A stretch of DNA of 64,000 nt from Paenibacillus sp. LHD-38 (GCF_031157315.1 NZ_JAVIFU010000007.1:124001-188000); one strand, 5' to 3'; numbered from the stretch's first letter, positions 24,590 to 33,641 are shown. Numbers and translations: made by a program. Notes: generated by a model not told the origin, from the sequence alone.

Positions 24590-26063
24590 TTGCTAACTCT
24601 AGATTGTTCACATACTGGAGTTACGTATAAATCTGCTGAAGCTGAGATGCTTAGCCTAAAGCACTCTTCGTATGGATATGATGTGCTTGCTCTCGTTGGC
24701 GAATTGCGCTTTAAGCAGCATCGAACCGTTAAAGAAATTGCCGATGCGTTGAACGAACGTGGAATTCCAACGAGTGAACGGCATGCTCAGAATCTGTACG
24801 AACGCTACCAGACACTGCTTTCTGAAAGTCTAGATGACCATGTAAACAAAGTGCTCGCAGAAACGACTGAACAAAATGGCGGTATCATTCTATCCATGGA
24901 TGGCGTCCAACCTGAAAAGGGAAATGAAACTCTTTATGTGCTGCGCGAAGTCTTCAGCGGAACCGTTCTCGCTGCACAAAACATGAAGAGCGGGACGGCA
25001 GAAGAATTGATAACACTTATCGAACCCATCATGAAGCTGGGCTATCCCATTGTAGGTATTGTAAGTGACGGACAAAAATCCATCCGGCTGGCATTTGAAA
25101 CACTGTTACCGGATGTACCTTACCAATACTGTCAGTACCACTATCTGAAAGACATCGCCAAACCCATTGTCGACGCCGGTCGCAAGTTAAAAATGGAACT
25201 CAAAAAAAGCATGCGTGGGATTCGGGACATCGAACGAAAAATAGAGCAAGCTGAGATCCAAGCATCTGAGAAGGAGCAAACGGACCAGTCAGATTCGGAA
25301 ACGGCTGAGGTCACTGAAGCACAGATTGCCAAGGGATATGTGGCGGCAGTTCGAGCCTTGCTCCTTGAAGACGGAGATCCACCACTGGAGCTTCCCGGAT
25401 TACTGATTTATGATCGTGCCCAAGCCATTCAGGCTTCTTTACAAAGATGCTTGAGTAAAAAAAGAGCCTAGTTTGCTTCAAAGTGTTGTCAGAATATTCA
25501 GTAAAACAGATGGAATGACGAATGTTTATGAAGCGGTATCTCGGCTCATGAAACCGTTGGATCATATAGCCGCTATCCTTACCCCTGGTGAAGATAAAAG
25601 TAGCGAGACGGCCCAGTGGGAGATGTCGATGCTTCTGGATTGGGTGAAACAAACCTATACGCTTGAGGGTGACAAGCTCATGGTTGATAATGTACTCAAC
25701 TATTCCAAAGGGTTTTGGAAGGGACTCTTCACTTGTTATGATCACTATTACATCCCAAGAACCAATAATGATTTGGAACAATTCTTTAGACGGACAAAGG
25801 CTTGTCATCGCCGGATTACGGGACTCCGCAATTGGAACAGCTAAATTGTACGCAATGGTGAAATGATCGTTTTGGTGGATGACGCGCTTCGTCAAGAGCA
25901 TGTAATTTCCCGTCTTCGTTCTGTTTCCTTTGGTGACTACAAGAAACGGAAAGCTCAGTGGGACCAACGTTTATCCGGCGTAATATTACGTAAAAAGTTT
26001 AATCGCAATACCGAAGGCTACCTCAACGACTTAGAACAAATGTGGGATCAATTAAACAGTTAG
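24590..26063 (+). pseudogene. IS transposase, inactivated by frameshift and stop
   Basis: Three pieces of one transposase lie in line. Piece one (24590-25471) ends where a run of seven A at 25457-25463 shifts the frame; reading six A would give Ser-Lys-Lys-Glu-Pro-Ser-Leu and join smoothly to piece two (25473-25844). Piece two ends in NDLEQFFRRTKACHRRITGL and a TAA at 25842; in the same frame the third piece follows (to 26063). An Asp in ILSMDGVQPEK, SDGQKSIRLAF with YQYCQYHYLKDIAKP, and the acidic NNDLEQFF region suggest a DDE-type enzyme. The N-terminus looks like an HTH. I do not recognise the IS family, and I could not define terminal inverted repeats. Confidence 0.8.
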
Positions 26064-26190
26064 TTAATTGTACTGTCGTGGCTTTTTTTATTCCCCACCA
26101 AATATTAACTACCACAACCTACGATGAGAACAATTATTTTGAATAGATGGAAAAGTATTTGTGTTTTGCACTTTATGAGACTTTTCAAAT

Positions 26191-26212
26191 GCCGCGTCAT
26201 ACGCGGCTTTTT
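26191..26212 (+). terminator. Rho-independent terminator
   Basis: Perfect 7-bp stem GCCGCGT / ACGCGGC with loop CAT followed by five T. It isolates the oxidoreductase gene from the IS relic. Confidence 0.85.
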
Positions 26213-26272
26213 CTATTTGATAGGGATCTCGTTATAATGAGAAGAGCGATTACAGAAAGGAGTGGAATCATC

Positions 26273-27394
26273 GTGAGGGTAATTGTCATTGGAGCGGGAA
26301 TTGCTGGAGCATCAACCGCATACCAATTGGCTAAGCAGGGAGCAGAAGTCTTCATCATCGATCGGAAAGATGAAGGACAGGCTACGGATGCAGCTGCCGG
26401 CATTATTTGTCCCTGGCTTTCGCAGCGGCGCAATAAGACTTGGTATAGGCTTGCGAAAGCCGGAGCGAGTTATTACCCTGTGCTAATTGAAGAGCTTGAA
26501 AGCGAAGGGGAAACCGAAACCGGCTATGCCAGGGTCGGGGCCCTCAGCATACATATGGATCCGGAGAAGATCGACAAAATGGAAGAGAGAGCTTACAAGC
26601 GTATGGAAGACGCGACAGAAATCGGTGAGATAACCCGGCTTGATGAACAGAGGACCCGAAAGCTCTTCCCGCTGCTTGCAGAAGGATATTCATCCATTCA
26701 TATTAGCGGGGCTGCCCGTGTCGATGGCCGGGCGCTGCGTGATGCTTTGCTTCGATCTGCACAAAGGAACGGGGCTGAGCTTATATATGGGGATGCTAAA
26801 CTGGAATTTCAATACAACCGTGTAACGGGCGTAACAGTTGGGGCTAATCGCTACCCGGCTGACATCGTTATCGTTTGTGCCGGGGCTTGGGCGCGACCGT
26901 TGCTGCAACCTCTAGGCATTGATTTTAATGTAAGTTATCAGAAAGCTCAAATCATGCACTTGCAGGTTCCAGACGCAATACAAAATACTGGAAACTGGCC
27001 GGTTGTTATGCCGCCTTCCGATCAATACCTGCTCGCCTTTGAACAGCAGAAAATCGTGATAGGGGCAACTCATGAAAATAATATTGAAGGCTATGATACG
27101 AGAATCACGCCTGGCGGAATGCATGAGATTTTAAGCAAATGTCTTACATTCGCACCTGATCTGACAGATAGCACGTTCCAGGAAGTAAGGGTGGGCTTTC
27201 GCCCTTTTACAGCTGATTTTCTTCCGGTTATAGGAGCCATTCCAGATTGGGAAGGACTTCTTGCCGTAAACGGTCTCGGGGCCTCCGGATTGACGATGGG
27301 TCCTTATATCGGAGTCCAGTTGGCTAAGTTAGCACTAGGAATGGAATTAGATATCGATCTAGCCGATTATGACATTCGAAAAGCCATCAGCTGA
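26273..27394 (+). CDS. FAD-dependent oxidoreductase, DAO (D-amino-acid oxidase) family
   Basis: A 373-residue cytosolic flavoenzyme. GTG 26273 is chosen because AAAGGAG precedes it and the dinucleotide motif starts directly (VIVIGAGIAGASTAYQLA, residues 3-20); the open frame reaches further upstream, across a terminator. GAGIAG plus an acidic end of strand two (FIID) bind FAD. The C-terminal FRPFTADFLPVIG and GLGASGLTMGPYIG match the DAO-family FAD cap. A TATAAT at 26233-26238 lies about 34 bases upstream of the start. Substrate unknown: glycine, sarcosine and D-amino acids are usual for the family. Stands alone between two terminators. Confidence 0.85.
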   Translation: MRVIVIGAGIAGASTAYQLAKQGAEVFIIDRKDEGQATDAAAGIICPWLSQRRNKTWYRLAKAGASYYPVLIEELESEGETETGYARVGALSIHMDPEKIDKMEERAYKRMEDATEIGEITRLDEQRTRKLFPLLAEGYSSIHISGAARVDGRALRDALLRSAQRNGAELIYGDAKLEFQYNRVTGVTVGANRYPADIVIVCAGAWARPLLQPLGIDFNVSYQKAQIMHLQVPDAIQNTGNWPVVMPPSDQYLLAFEQQKIVIGATHENNIEGYDTRITPGGMHEILSKCLTFAPDLTDSTFQEVRVGFRPFTADFLPVIGAIPDWEGLLAVNGLGASGLTMGPYIGVQLAKLALGMELDIDLADYDIRKAIS

Positions 27395-27453
27395 CCTTTT
27401 GGTTTATCACGAATAAGGCTGTAAGAGGGTACAAAAACATACGTATATTGAAT

Positions 27454-27480
27454 TCCGCTTTTTTTAAAGCGGATTTTTTT
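27454..27480 (+). terminator. Rho-independent terminator of the oxidoreductase gene
   Basis: 8-bp stem TCCGCTTT / AAAGCGGA, T loop, followed by seven or more T. Confidence 0.88.
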
Positions 27481-27560
27481 TATGCAAATAACATCTTGTA
27501 CAAAGGTCATGGCAAGAACATAAGCTCATTTTCGTGGAGCTAATACAAATTAAATTCAAT

Positions 27561-27595
27561 GGCAGCTTATTGAACTAACTGGCAGATTAGCCTAA
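27561..27595 (+). repeat. dispersed intergenic repeat, copy 1
   Basis: GGCAGC...TTGAACTAACTGGCAG then ATTAGCC resembles 39935-39968 (GGCAGC...TTGGACTAACGGGCAG, ATCAGCC). Both lie in intergenic AT-rich stretches. The gap 27481-27716 otherwise holds nothing recognisable except an AGGAAGG ribosome site for the next gene. Confidence 0.35.
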
Positions 27596-27716
27596 TAATA
27601 CACTCAATATACAAACGCCAGGGTAACTAAAGATAATAGGTAACGGCTAGTGACAATCTGAAAAACTGGTACATATCGTATTATGATACTGATATGAGGA
27701 AGGGTGAACTAAAAAC

Positions 27717-28301
27717 ATGATTCATCCAGAAACAGAACTCCGATTTGTAAGTGAAGAGGTAGGTGTCGGTGTATTTGCTACGAAATTCATCCCAAAAGGA
27801 ACGATTGTCTGGATTTCAGATGATTTAGATATGATGCTTAAGGAGGATTATGTAGATTCCCTCGATGAAATTCGGAAAGAGATGGTGATTAAATACTCTT
27901 ACCAAGAAAATAATGGCGATTATATTCTTCATTGGGATCACTCAAGGTACATGAATCACAGTTTCCAACCCAATTGTATTGATACAGCTTATGAATTTCA
28001 ATTAGCTGCAAAAGACATTAATCTTGGTGAACAATTAACATGTGATTATGGAATACTGGGTGATGATGAAAAATTTGAATGTGTACCTGAAGAAGGAGCG
28101 TCTCGAACAAGAGTCAAAGCAGATGATTATTTAAACTATTATCAGGAATGGGATGATATGGCTAGGGAGGCGTTTAAGTATTTCAATGATGTTGAACAAC
28201 CGCTAAAATATTTAATTAAAAAGGAATTTGTTGATAAAGTTAATGCGGTTGCTTGTGGACGTGAACCATTAGATTCGATTCTCATTACTTTCGAAACTTA
28301 G
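27717..28301 (+). CDS. SET domain-containing protein
   Basis: A 194-residue cytosolic protein. SET-domain marks: GVGVFATKFIPKGTIVW at the N-terminus, the pseudoknot RYMNHSFQPNC near residue 80, and GEQLTCDYG near 105, where the Tyr is the methyl-transfer residue. Eukaryotic relatives methylate lysines on histones; a few bacterial members act on proteins, most are uncharacterised. The post-SET zinc cysteines are not evident. GAGGAAGG upstream supports the ATG. It is monocistronic, ended by a hairpin at 28363. Codons are AT-rich compared with the glycan genes, consistent with transfer. Target unknown. Confidence 0.85.
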   Translation: MIHPETELRFVSEEVGVGVFATKFIPKGTIVWISDDLDMMLKEDYVDSLDEIRKEMVIKYSYQENNGDYILHWDHSRYMNHSFQPNCIDTAYEFQLAAKDINLGEQLTCDYGILGDDEKFECVPEEGASRTRVKADDYLNYYQEWDDMAREAFKYFNDVEQPLKYLIKKEFVDKVNAVACGREPLDSILITFET

Positions 28302-28362
28302 TTGTACCGATATAGGAAACTTTAATCATCTTGATATCTGGAATATCGCTGCCCGGCAAAAG

Positions 28363-28397
28363 AAAGACCCGAATCATTTTCGCATGATCGGGTCTTT
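28363..28397 (+). terminator. terminator-like hairpin after SET gene
   Basis: AAAGACCCGA(A)TCAT pairs with ATGATCGGGTCTTT, one bulged A. Few T follow, so it could serve either strand. Confidence 0.7.
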
Positions 28398-28519
28398 AAA
28401 CTAATCATCCGTTTTTATTCCCCCACTAATGGGCAGGAATAGTCGGGGTATATTCAATTATAATAATGAAATACACGTCATAAGGAATTTGTTGTTATAG
28501 GAGAAGGCGAGGTACTGAT

Positions 28520-28879
28520 TTGAAGAATAATATTATTGAATACTGTTTAAAGAAGAAAGGAGCGGCTAAGGATTACCCTTTTGGACCCGATCCATTGGTG
28601 ATCAAAATTGCTGGCAAAATGTATGCGCTTATTTTTGAGAACAAAGGGGATTATTCTTATTTAAACTTAAAATGTGACCCGGTGATCGCGGAAAATATGA
28701 GAGAGCAACATGAGAACGTTCGACCAGGCTACCATATGAACAAAAAACACTGGAATACGATTACAATGGATGGCTCCTTACCAGAGTCGGATGTTTTTGT
28801 AATGATTGACCACTCTTACGATATGGTTGTCAAAAACCTTCCAAAGAACCTCCGAGAATCTATATTGGAAATGAACTAA
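28520..28879 (+). CDS. MmcQ/YjbR family protein
   Basis: A 119-residue protein of the MmcQ/YjbR family (double-wing fold, proposed DNA binding). Family segments: KDYPFGPDPLVIKIAGKMYA at residues ~17-36, YLNLKCDP near 55, RPGYHMNKKHWNTI near 75. The TTG start is fixed by GAGGT six bases upstream; a downstream in-frame ATG would cut the fold. Function not established in this family. Isolated gene between two hairpins. Confidence 0.85.
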   Translation: MKNNIIEYCLKKKGAAKDYPFGPDPLVIKIAGKMYALIFENKGDYSYLNLKCDPVIAENMREQHENVRPGYHMNKKHWNTITMDGSLPESDVFVMIDHSYDMVVKNLPKNLRESILEMN

Positions 28880-28919
28880 CGGTATAACAACCGATCAGAA
28901 CGACAAGATTTTAAGGGAA

Positions 28920-28960
28920 ATAAACGCCAAGCCGATAATGATTCATGGCTTGGCGTTTAT
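28920..28960. terminator. perfect 14-bp hairpin after MmcQ gene
   Basis: ATAAACGCCAAGCC / GGCTTGGCGTTTAT with a 13-base loop. No strong T-tail. Confidence 0.6.
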
Positions 28961-29010
28961 CTATAATGGACAGCGACACTAGTGCGGGAGCTCGGTCTTT
29001 CAAGATCGAC

Positions 29011-29040
29011 TTGATTTTAATCGAATGATCGTTTATTATA
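29011..29040 (+). promoter_or_regulatory. tetR promoter with operator in its spacer (copy 1)
   Basis: TTGATT (29011-29016), 17-base spacer, TATTAT (29034-29039). The spacer holds AATCGAATGATCGTTTATT, a near-palindrome centred on GATC. The same block recurs at 29675-29704 with 29 of 30 bases identical. The tetR start ATG (29046) is six bases after the -10 box, so the mRNA may be leaderless. Confidence 0.75.
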
Positions 29041-29045
29041 TTTGC

Positions 29046-29618
29046 ATGAGACATAAAGATGAAAATAAAAACGAAAGCATTTTTAATGCAGCGATCCAGC
29101 TGATAAATGAACATGGTTTAGCGGAAACTTCGATGTCCAAGATCGCGAAAAAAGCCGGTGTATCTGCTTCAACGATTTACGTCTATTTTGAAAACAAGGA
29201 GGATATGCTGAACAAGTTGTATTTGAGTATTAAAAAGAAGATGAGTCTAGAAGTGTTTTATGAGTACGATGACTCTTTCTCGTTACAATCAGCTTTTGAA
29301 CATGCGTTGAGAAAGTTTTTAACTTTTATTTTGACCAATAAAGATGAATTTTTATTTATTGTGCAATTTTCAAACTCACCTCTCCTTCATAAGTTATCTC
29401 TAAAAGAAGGAACAGAATTGTTTGAGCCGCTCTTTAACTTATTTGAAAAAGGCAAGAGTCAAAATGTTTTCAAACAAGTGGACACGAACCTGCTCCATAT
29501 GTTCATGTTTAGCCCAGCCATGGAATATGCTAAGCAGTATTTTGGCAGTCAAACAGAGTTGAAACAGGAAAGCTTGAACGAATTAATTCAAATGAGCTGG
29601 GATGCTTTAAAGGCTTAA
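29046..29618 (+). CDS. TetR/AcrR family transcriptional regulator
   Basis: A 190-residue repressor. The helix-turn-helix lies at residues ~22-50: SMSKIAKKAGVSASTIYVYF, followed by ENKEDMLNKLY. The ligand domain is hydrophobic and unspecific. ATG 29046 is preferred; an upstream TTG/ATT frame would overlap the -10 box, and no ribosome site is seen, pointing to a leaderless transcript. It probably represses itself and the promoter at 29675, since both carry the same operator. The true cellular target system may be elsewhere in the chromosome; in the window only the 63-residue gene lies behind the second operator. Confidence 0.88.
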   Translation: MRHKDENKNESIFNAAIQLINEHGLAETSMSKIAKKAGVSASTIYVYFENKEDMLNKLYLSIKKKMSLEVFYEYDDSFSLQSAFEHALRKFLTFILTNKDEFLFIVQFSNSPLLHKLSLKEGTELFEPLFNLFEKGKSQNVFKQVDTNLLHMFMFSPAMEYAKQYFGSQTELKQESLNELIQMSWDALKA

Positions 29619-29674
29619 TATGCCACTTTCAGAGGGAAAAAATTCTAGAAATCAATCCCTCTGATTTAAAACGC

Positions 29675-29704
29675 TTGTTTTTAATCGAATGATCGTTTAT
29701 TATA
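29675..29704 (+). promoter_or_regulatory. second promoter with same TetR operator (copy 2)
   Basis: TTGTTT (29675-29680), 17 bases, TATTAT (29698-29703), spacer identical to copy 1. Transcription would start near 29710 and give a ~170-base AT-rich leader before the small gene at 29883; the leader shows no obvious riboswitch fold. Confidence 0.7.
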
Positions 29705-29882
29705 AAAATTCAAACGAATAATAAAGAAGTAACGGTTAATTTTTTTATATAAAAAGTTCGAAATCCGCACATCGGACATGAAAAGAAACTTTTTCCAATG
29801 AAATCACCCTAAAAATGCATATTATTTAACGAATACATCCAAAATAATTTGAATTTAAAAATAGAATGGAGGTCAGATCCTT

Positions 29883-30074
29883 ATGAAACAAGATCAGCTA
29901 AGCAACTCCAATATTAAGAAGCAGCCGGTTGCCTTTACCAATTTAAATCACTCGGGAACAAGCTATGCGCAGAATGCGATAGAGCATGTACCGGCGGAGA
30001 ACTCCATTAACGAAGAAGCGTCAGAAAATTTGGTAAAACAGGTTATGCAAAATAAAGATAATATTGAAAAATGA
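29883..30074 (+). CDS. small hydrophilic protein of unknown function
   Basis: A 63-residue protein with a good GGAGGT ribosome site. Sequence is rich in Asn, Gln, Glu and Lys, with no membrane segment or cysteine; the first half is likely disordered and the end (NEEASENLVKQVMQNKDNIE) helical. I do not recognise it. Its composition is reminiscent of small spore or stress proteins, but that is only impression. It follows the TetR-controlled promoter and ends at a strong terminator. Confidence 0.6.
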   Translation: MKQDQLSNSNIKKQPVAFTNLNHSGTSYAQNAIEHVPAENSINEEASENLVKQVMQNKDNIEK

Positions 30075-30141
30075 AAGGTGATTAGAAATCCCAATGGTTT
30101 TAATGAAATTTTTCAATGTTCTGAGTCAGAGCTGCATGAGC

Positions 30142-30168
30142 AAAAGCCCGGTTATAAACCGGGCTTTT
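30142..30168. terminator. bidirectional terminator
   Basis: 12-bp perfect stem AAAAGCCCGGTT / AACCGGGCTTTT with a 3-base loop; A-run and T-run on both sides serve the small gene (+) and the DapA-like gene (-). Confidence 0.9.
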
Positions 30169-30173
30169 AGCTT

Positions 30174-30977
30174 TTATTCAGCTCCCAGAGGCGAACGGCA
30201 GCTTCCCGTTCCCATTCCCAATTGATTGTAATATTCTTTTATATTCACAATAGTTTGACCGTGTGTGACCTGGGCAATCATCTGAGAGATTTCTTCAACA
30301 TTTACGGTTCTGTTCTCTAGAAGAGTATCAAACGTTTGCTTAATTTCTTTAGGAAAAACATTTCCGGCCATACTGGACAAGCCATTACATCCACCTAAAA
30401 CAATATTGGATACTAGGTTTACATCACCTGCTGCGAACCGAACAAACGATTCAGGAAACACCGTGTCTCTATGACGATGAATGTCTCCTGCTTCCTTAAA
30501 ACCCAAGATGTTTTTATGTCTTCTTATTAAATCGTGTAAAAACTCTGGATTCAAATCAAAACCTGTTCGGGAAGGATTGTTGTAAAGAATCACATCTTTG
30601 GTTGTGTGTGTGAGTAACTCATCCACATATAAGATTGCTTGTTGCTGGGTCGGTTTAATATAAGGAGGGAATCCGATCATTACCATATCAAATACCGATC
30701 CTTCAAGTGCTTCGATTAATCTTACCCCGTCTCGGGTTCTAGTAGATGCAACGCCAAAAATCAATTCTATATCTTGAAAATGCTTCTGATTGAAATAGTC
30801 TATGATATGCAGACGTTCCTCGATGCTCAATGAATGCTGTTCCCCTGTTGAGCCTGATACAAACAGAGAGTCAATTCCGTTTTCTTTCAAATAATTGACT
30901 ATTGGCTCGAATCCCTCCAAATATAAGCTTTCATCTTCCCGAAATGGAGTAGGTAAGGCAATATGGAAATTTTTCAT
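30174..30977 (-). CDS. dihydrodipicolinate synthase family aldolase/lyase
   Basis: A 267-residue class I aldolase. Motifs: GSTGEQHSLS near residue 42 (carboxylate-binding GxTGE), YNNPSRTG near 132 (Tyr proton relay), GFKEAGD near 158 with the Schiff-base Lys. ATG 30977 begins MKNFHIALPTPF, the normal family N-terminus; the open frame extends 17 codons further without ribosome site. The family covers DapA, NanA, KDG aldolase and others. The YNNPSRTG form is closer to DapA than to sialate lyase, and the gene is far from the sialidase, so I do not name the substrate. Slightly short at the C-terminus compared with ~290 residues. Confidence 0.82.
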   Translation of the reverse strand: MKNFHIALPTPFREDESLYLEGFEPIVNYLKENGIDSLFVSGSTGEQHSLSIEERLHIIDYFNQKHFQDIELIFGVASTRTRDGVRLIEALEGSVFDMVMIGFPPYIKPTQQQAILYVDELLTHTTKDVILYNNPSRTGFDLNPEFLHDLIRRHKNILGFKEAGDIHRHRDTVFPESFVRFAAGDVNLVSNIVLGGCNGLSSMAGNVFPKEIKQTFDTLLENRTVNVEEISQMIAQVTHGQTIVNIKEYYNQLGMGTGSCRSPLGAE

Positions 30978-31115
30978 GTAGATTAATATCCTCCCAGTCA
31001 AAAAATTATAGTGTTGCTTTGAAGACATTACGTTAGAGGGGCCACTCTTTTAATGGTCATACCAACTACAGGATTGGTATTAAAAACGACTAGCAGAGCG
31101 AGTTGACGTTGAAAA

Positions 31116-31991
31116 CTATTTTGATGCGAATCGCCGTGCGTTCGCAACGCACAGTACGACACCGATATTTACTATAAAGATAGGCCAACCAATTGATTCG
31201 TGCAAAACGAGAGCCGAAAGTAGCAGGCCGAAGAACGGCTGTAGGAGTTGTAACTGCCCGATCGCTGCTATACCTCCCTGGGCTAGACCGCGATACCAGA
31301 ACACAAAGCCGATGAGCATGCTGAACAGGGAGACATAAGCAAGGCTCAAGAGTGCGGAAGTACTTACACCCGCCCATGAAAGCGGCATGTAATAAAACGA
31401 GAGCAGTGACATAACGGGAAGTGACAGAACGAGTGCCCAGGAGATCACCTGCCAGCCCCCTAGCCTCCGTGAGAGTCGTGCCCCTTCCGCATAACCGTAA
31501 CCGCACACGATGATAGAAGCCAACATTAACGAATCACCGACCGGCGAAGAGGTAGCCCCTTGAGTTAGGGTGAATCCTGCCACAATGGAGCTGCCTAGAG
31601 CTGATATGATCCAAAAGGTTGGTCGCGGGCGTTCACCGCCCCGCAGTACGCCGAAGATCGCCGTCGAAAGCGGCAGAAGGCCAATGTAAATAATTGCATG
31701 CGCGGATGTGACGTACTGAAGCGCTAAGGCTGTCAGCAATGGGAAACCTACTACCACGCAAAGTGCTACCAACGATAACGGAACGATGTCGCCTAGGACT
31801 GGTCGTCGTTGCCGGAAGATGAGGAGAAGCACTCCTGCTAACACCCCTGCAATTGCGGCACGGCATACGGTGAGGAATAACGGATCAAAATCCATCACAG
31901 CCAACCGTGTTGCGGGTAGCGAGCCGCTGAAGATGAGCACGCCCAGGAAACCATTGATCCAGCCGCTTGTCGTTTTGTTAATTACAATCAC
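31116..31991 (-). CDS. EamA/DMT-family transporter
   Basis: An inner-membrane protein with ten hydrophobic segments in two EamA repeats (residues ~8-130 and ~145-280). The start is uncertain: GTG 31991 is within a GAGGTGATT that may itself be the ribosome site for a rarer codon a few bases later; homologous-looking sequence begins at NKTTSGWINGFLG. DMT transporters export amino acids, metabolites or drugs. It is divergent from the MocR regulator at 32178, with which it shares a ~190-base promoter region, so MocR control is likely. Base composition is more GC-rich than surrounding genes. Confidence 0.83.
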   Translation of the reverse strand: MIVINKTTSGWINGFLGVLIFSGSLPATRLAVMDFDPLFLTVCRAAIAGVLAGVLLLIFRQRRPVLGDIVPLSLVALCVVVGFPLLTALALQYVTSAHAIIYIGLLPLSTAIFGVLRGGERPRPTFWIISALGSSIVAGFTLTQGATSSPVGDSLMLASIIVCGYGYAEGARLSRRLGGWQVISWALVLSLPVMSLLSFYYMPLSWAGVSTSALLSLAYVSLFSMLIGFVFWYRGLAQGGIAAIGQLQLLQPFFGLLLSALVLHESIGWPIFIVNIGVVLCVANARRFASK

Positions 31992-32058
31992 CTCAAAAAA
32001 ATTTATACAAAAATGCACTCGACATAGTGAGATTTCAAGGAACAAAAATATTTATAAA

Positions 32059-32097
32059 ATACATTTCTGTATGATTGTTTGTATTATAATAGATACA
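32059..32097. promoter_or_regulatory. divergent MocR/EamA control region
   Basis: TACATTTCTGTA (32060-32071) and TGTATTATAATAGATACA (32080-32097) are two dyads with TGTA/TACA ends; the second includes a TATAAT. They are probable MocR binding sites between the two divergent genes. Confidence 0.45.
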
Positions 32098-32177
32098 AAA
32101 TACGATGTATATTGACGATTTATCGATCTGTATGGGTACAGATGGTTGGCTGGATTATTCGAGTTGGAGGCATATTT

Positions 32178-33554
32178 ATGAAAAATAAAAAGGATTCCAT
32201 TCAGCAAATCATCCGTTCGGACATTGTCAATGGTCTCATCAAACCTGGTCAGAAGTTACCTTCCATCCGTATGCAGAGTCAAAGATTCGGTTGTAGTCTC
32301 AACACGATTATTGGTGTTTATCAGGAACTCGAAAATCAATATCTCATTTATTCACGTCCGAAGAGTGGTTATTTCGTCGTAGCGAGGGAAGCGCTTCTTC
32401 CTCTGCTGCAAACAAAACGAATCGATTTTGCATCAGCGGCTCCCGATCCCACTTCGATATCGCAAATCGACTTTCGTCAATGCTTGAACAAAGCGATGGA
32501 ATTATTTGAGACGTCCATATTCACTTATCCCGATCCACAGGGTTTGCTTTCTCTTCGCCAGGAGATCGTGAAGCTTTTTCAGCAGCAACAGGTTTTCCCT
32601 TCGGCACAGCAAGTTTTTATATTTTCAGGAGCTCAGCAAGCTCTTCATCTTCTAGCCGGGATGCCTTTCCCAAATGGAAAAACCAACATTCTGGTCGAGC
32701 AACCAACGTATTGGGGAATGCTTGCTGCAATTAAAACACAAAGACAAACCGTAATTGGTATAGAAAGAACTCCTGATGGTATTGATTGGGTAACTTTGGA
32801 GCGCCACTTTCAAAGTAATAATATAAAGTTTTTTTATACAATCCCGCGATTCCATAATCCCTTAGGCACTTCTTACACGGCGGAAGACAAGCAGCGACTG
32901 GCAGAACTCGCCAAAGCTAATGACGTTTACATCGTTGAGGATGATTTTCTTGCTGATTTGGAAACAAACAGTAAAGCAGATCCAATTCACGCTTATAAGG
33001 GAGCCGGTCATGTCATTTATCTCAGAAGTTTTTCCAAAGTGATGCTGCCCGGATTAAGGATTGCCGCGGCCGCAGTACCAGATTCGTTTATTCCTATACT
33101 CCAATGGCATAAACATACGGCGGATCTGAGCACCTCAGTGCTTTCTCAAGGTGTGCTTGAGATTTATATGAAGTCTGGGATGTATGCTCATCATGCAAAG
33201 CGAATGAAATCCTTGTACAATCATCGCATTAAACATCTAAGGGAAGTTTCACAGCGATTATTGCCCAAAGAGTGCTTATATACCATTCAATCTTGCGGAG
33301 GGCTCTTTGCTTCAATACAGCTTCCGGACTCCATTGATACAGAGGATTTGGTCAAACGATTGGAGAATCGTGGCGTAGATGTACTAGCTGCCGATAAGCA
33401 GTTCCTCTCATCTTTTCCTAAGCTTAATTTACTGCGCCTTAGCATCATTCGATCCGATGAGCAAGCTATTGAAGAGGGCATCCGCATCATTGCCGAAGAA
33501 ATGGAGCGTGTTCAACATACAAACAACTTCCCTAAGCCATTCTTTCGGTTGTGA
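32178..33554 (+). CDS. MocR-type GntR/aminotransferase regulator
   Basis: A 458-residue fusion: winged helix at residues ~5-72 (SIRMQSQRFGCSLNTIIGVY as recognition region), linker, and a class I aminotransferase-like domain. FSKVMLPGLRIA near residue 284 carries the PLP Lys. ATG 32178 follows GGAGG; the longer frame starts in the promoter. MocR proteins bind PLP and act as activators or repressors of neighbouring genes; the divergent EamA transporter is the probable target. Ligand unknown. Confidence 0.9.
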   Translation: MKNKKDSIQQIIRSDIVNGLIKPGQKLPSIRMQSQRFGCSLNTIIGVYQELENQYLIYSRPKSGYFVVAREALLPLLQTKRIDFASAAPDPTSISQIDFRQCLNKAMELFETSIFTYPDPQGLLSLRQEIVKLFQQQQVFPSAQQVFIFSGAQQALHLLAGMPFPNGKTNILVEQPTYWGMLAAIKTQRQTVIGIERTPDGIDWVTLERHFQSNNIKFFYTIPRFHNPLGTSYTAEDKQRLAELAKANDVYIVEDDFLADLETNSKADPIHAYKGAGHVIYLRSFSKVMLPGLRIAAAAVPDSFIPILQWHKHTADLSTSVLSQGVLEIYMKSGMYAHHAKRMKSLYNHRIKHLREVSQRLLPKECLYTIQSCGGLFASIQLPDSIDTEDLVKRLENRGVDVLAADKQFLSSFPKLNLLRLSIIRSDEQAIEEGIRIIAEEMERVQHTNNFPKPFFRL

Positions 33555-33641
33555 ATAAGTTAGCTTGTTCAAGATGTGAGTGAAGATAGTACAAAAAAGC
33601 ACAAACAACGGTAACCGTACATTCGGAAGCTCAACTTGCAA

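Noticed and set aside
25451..25475. Possible programmed -1 frameshift at A7 run in the transposase
   Set aside because: The downstream frame is reached by a +1 shift, not -1, and a second in-frame stop further on shows plain decay.
30174..30977. NanA sialate lyase belonging with the sialidase
   Set aside because: Its YNNPSRTG form is DapA-like, it lies 7 kb away on the other strand, and no other sialic-acid genes adjoin it.
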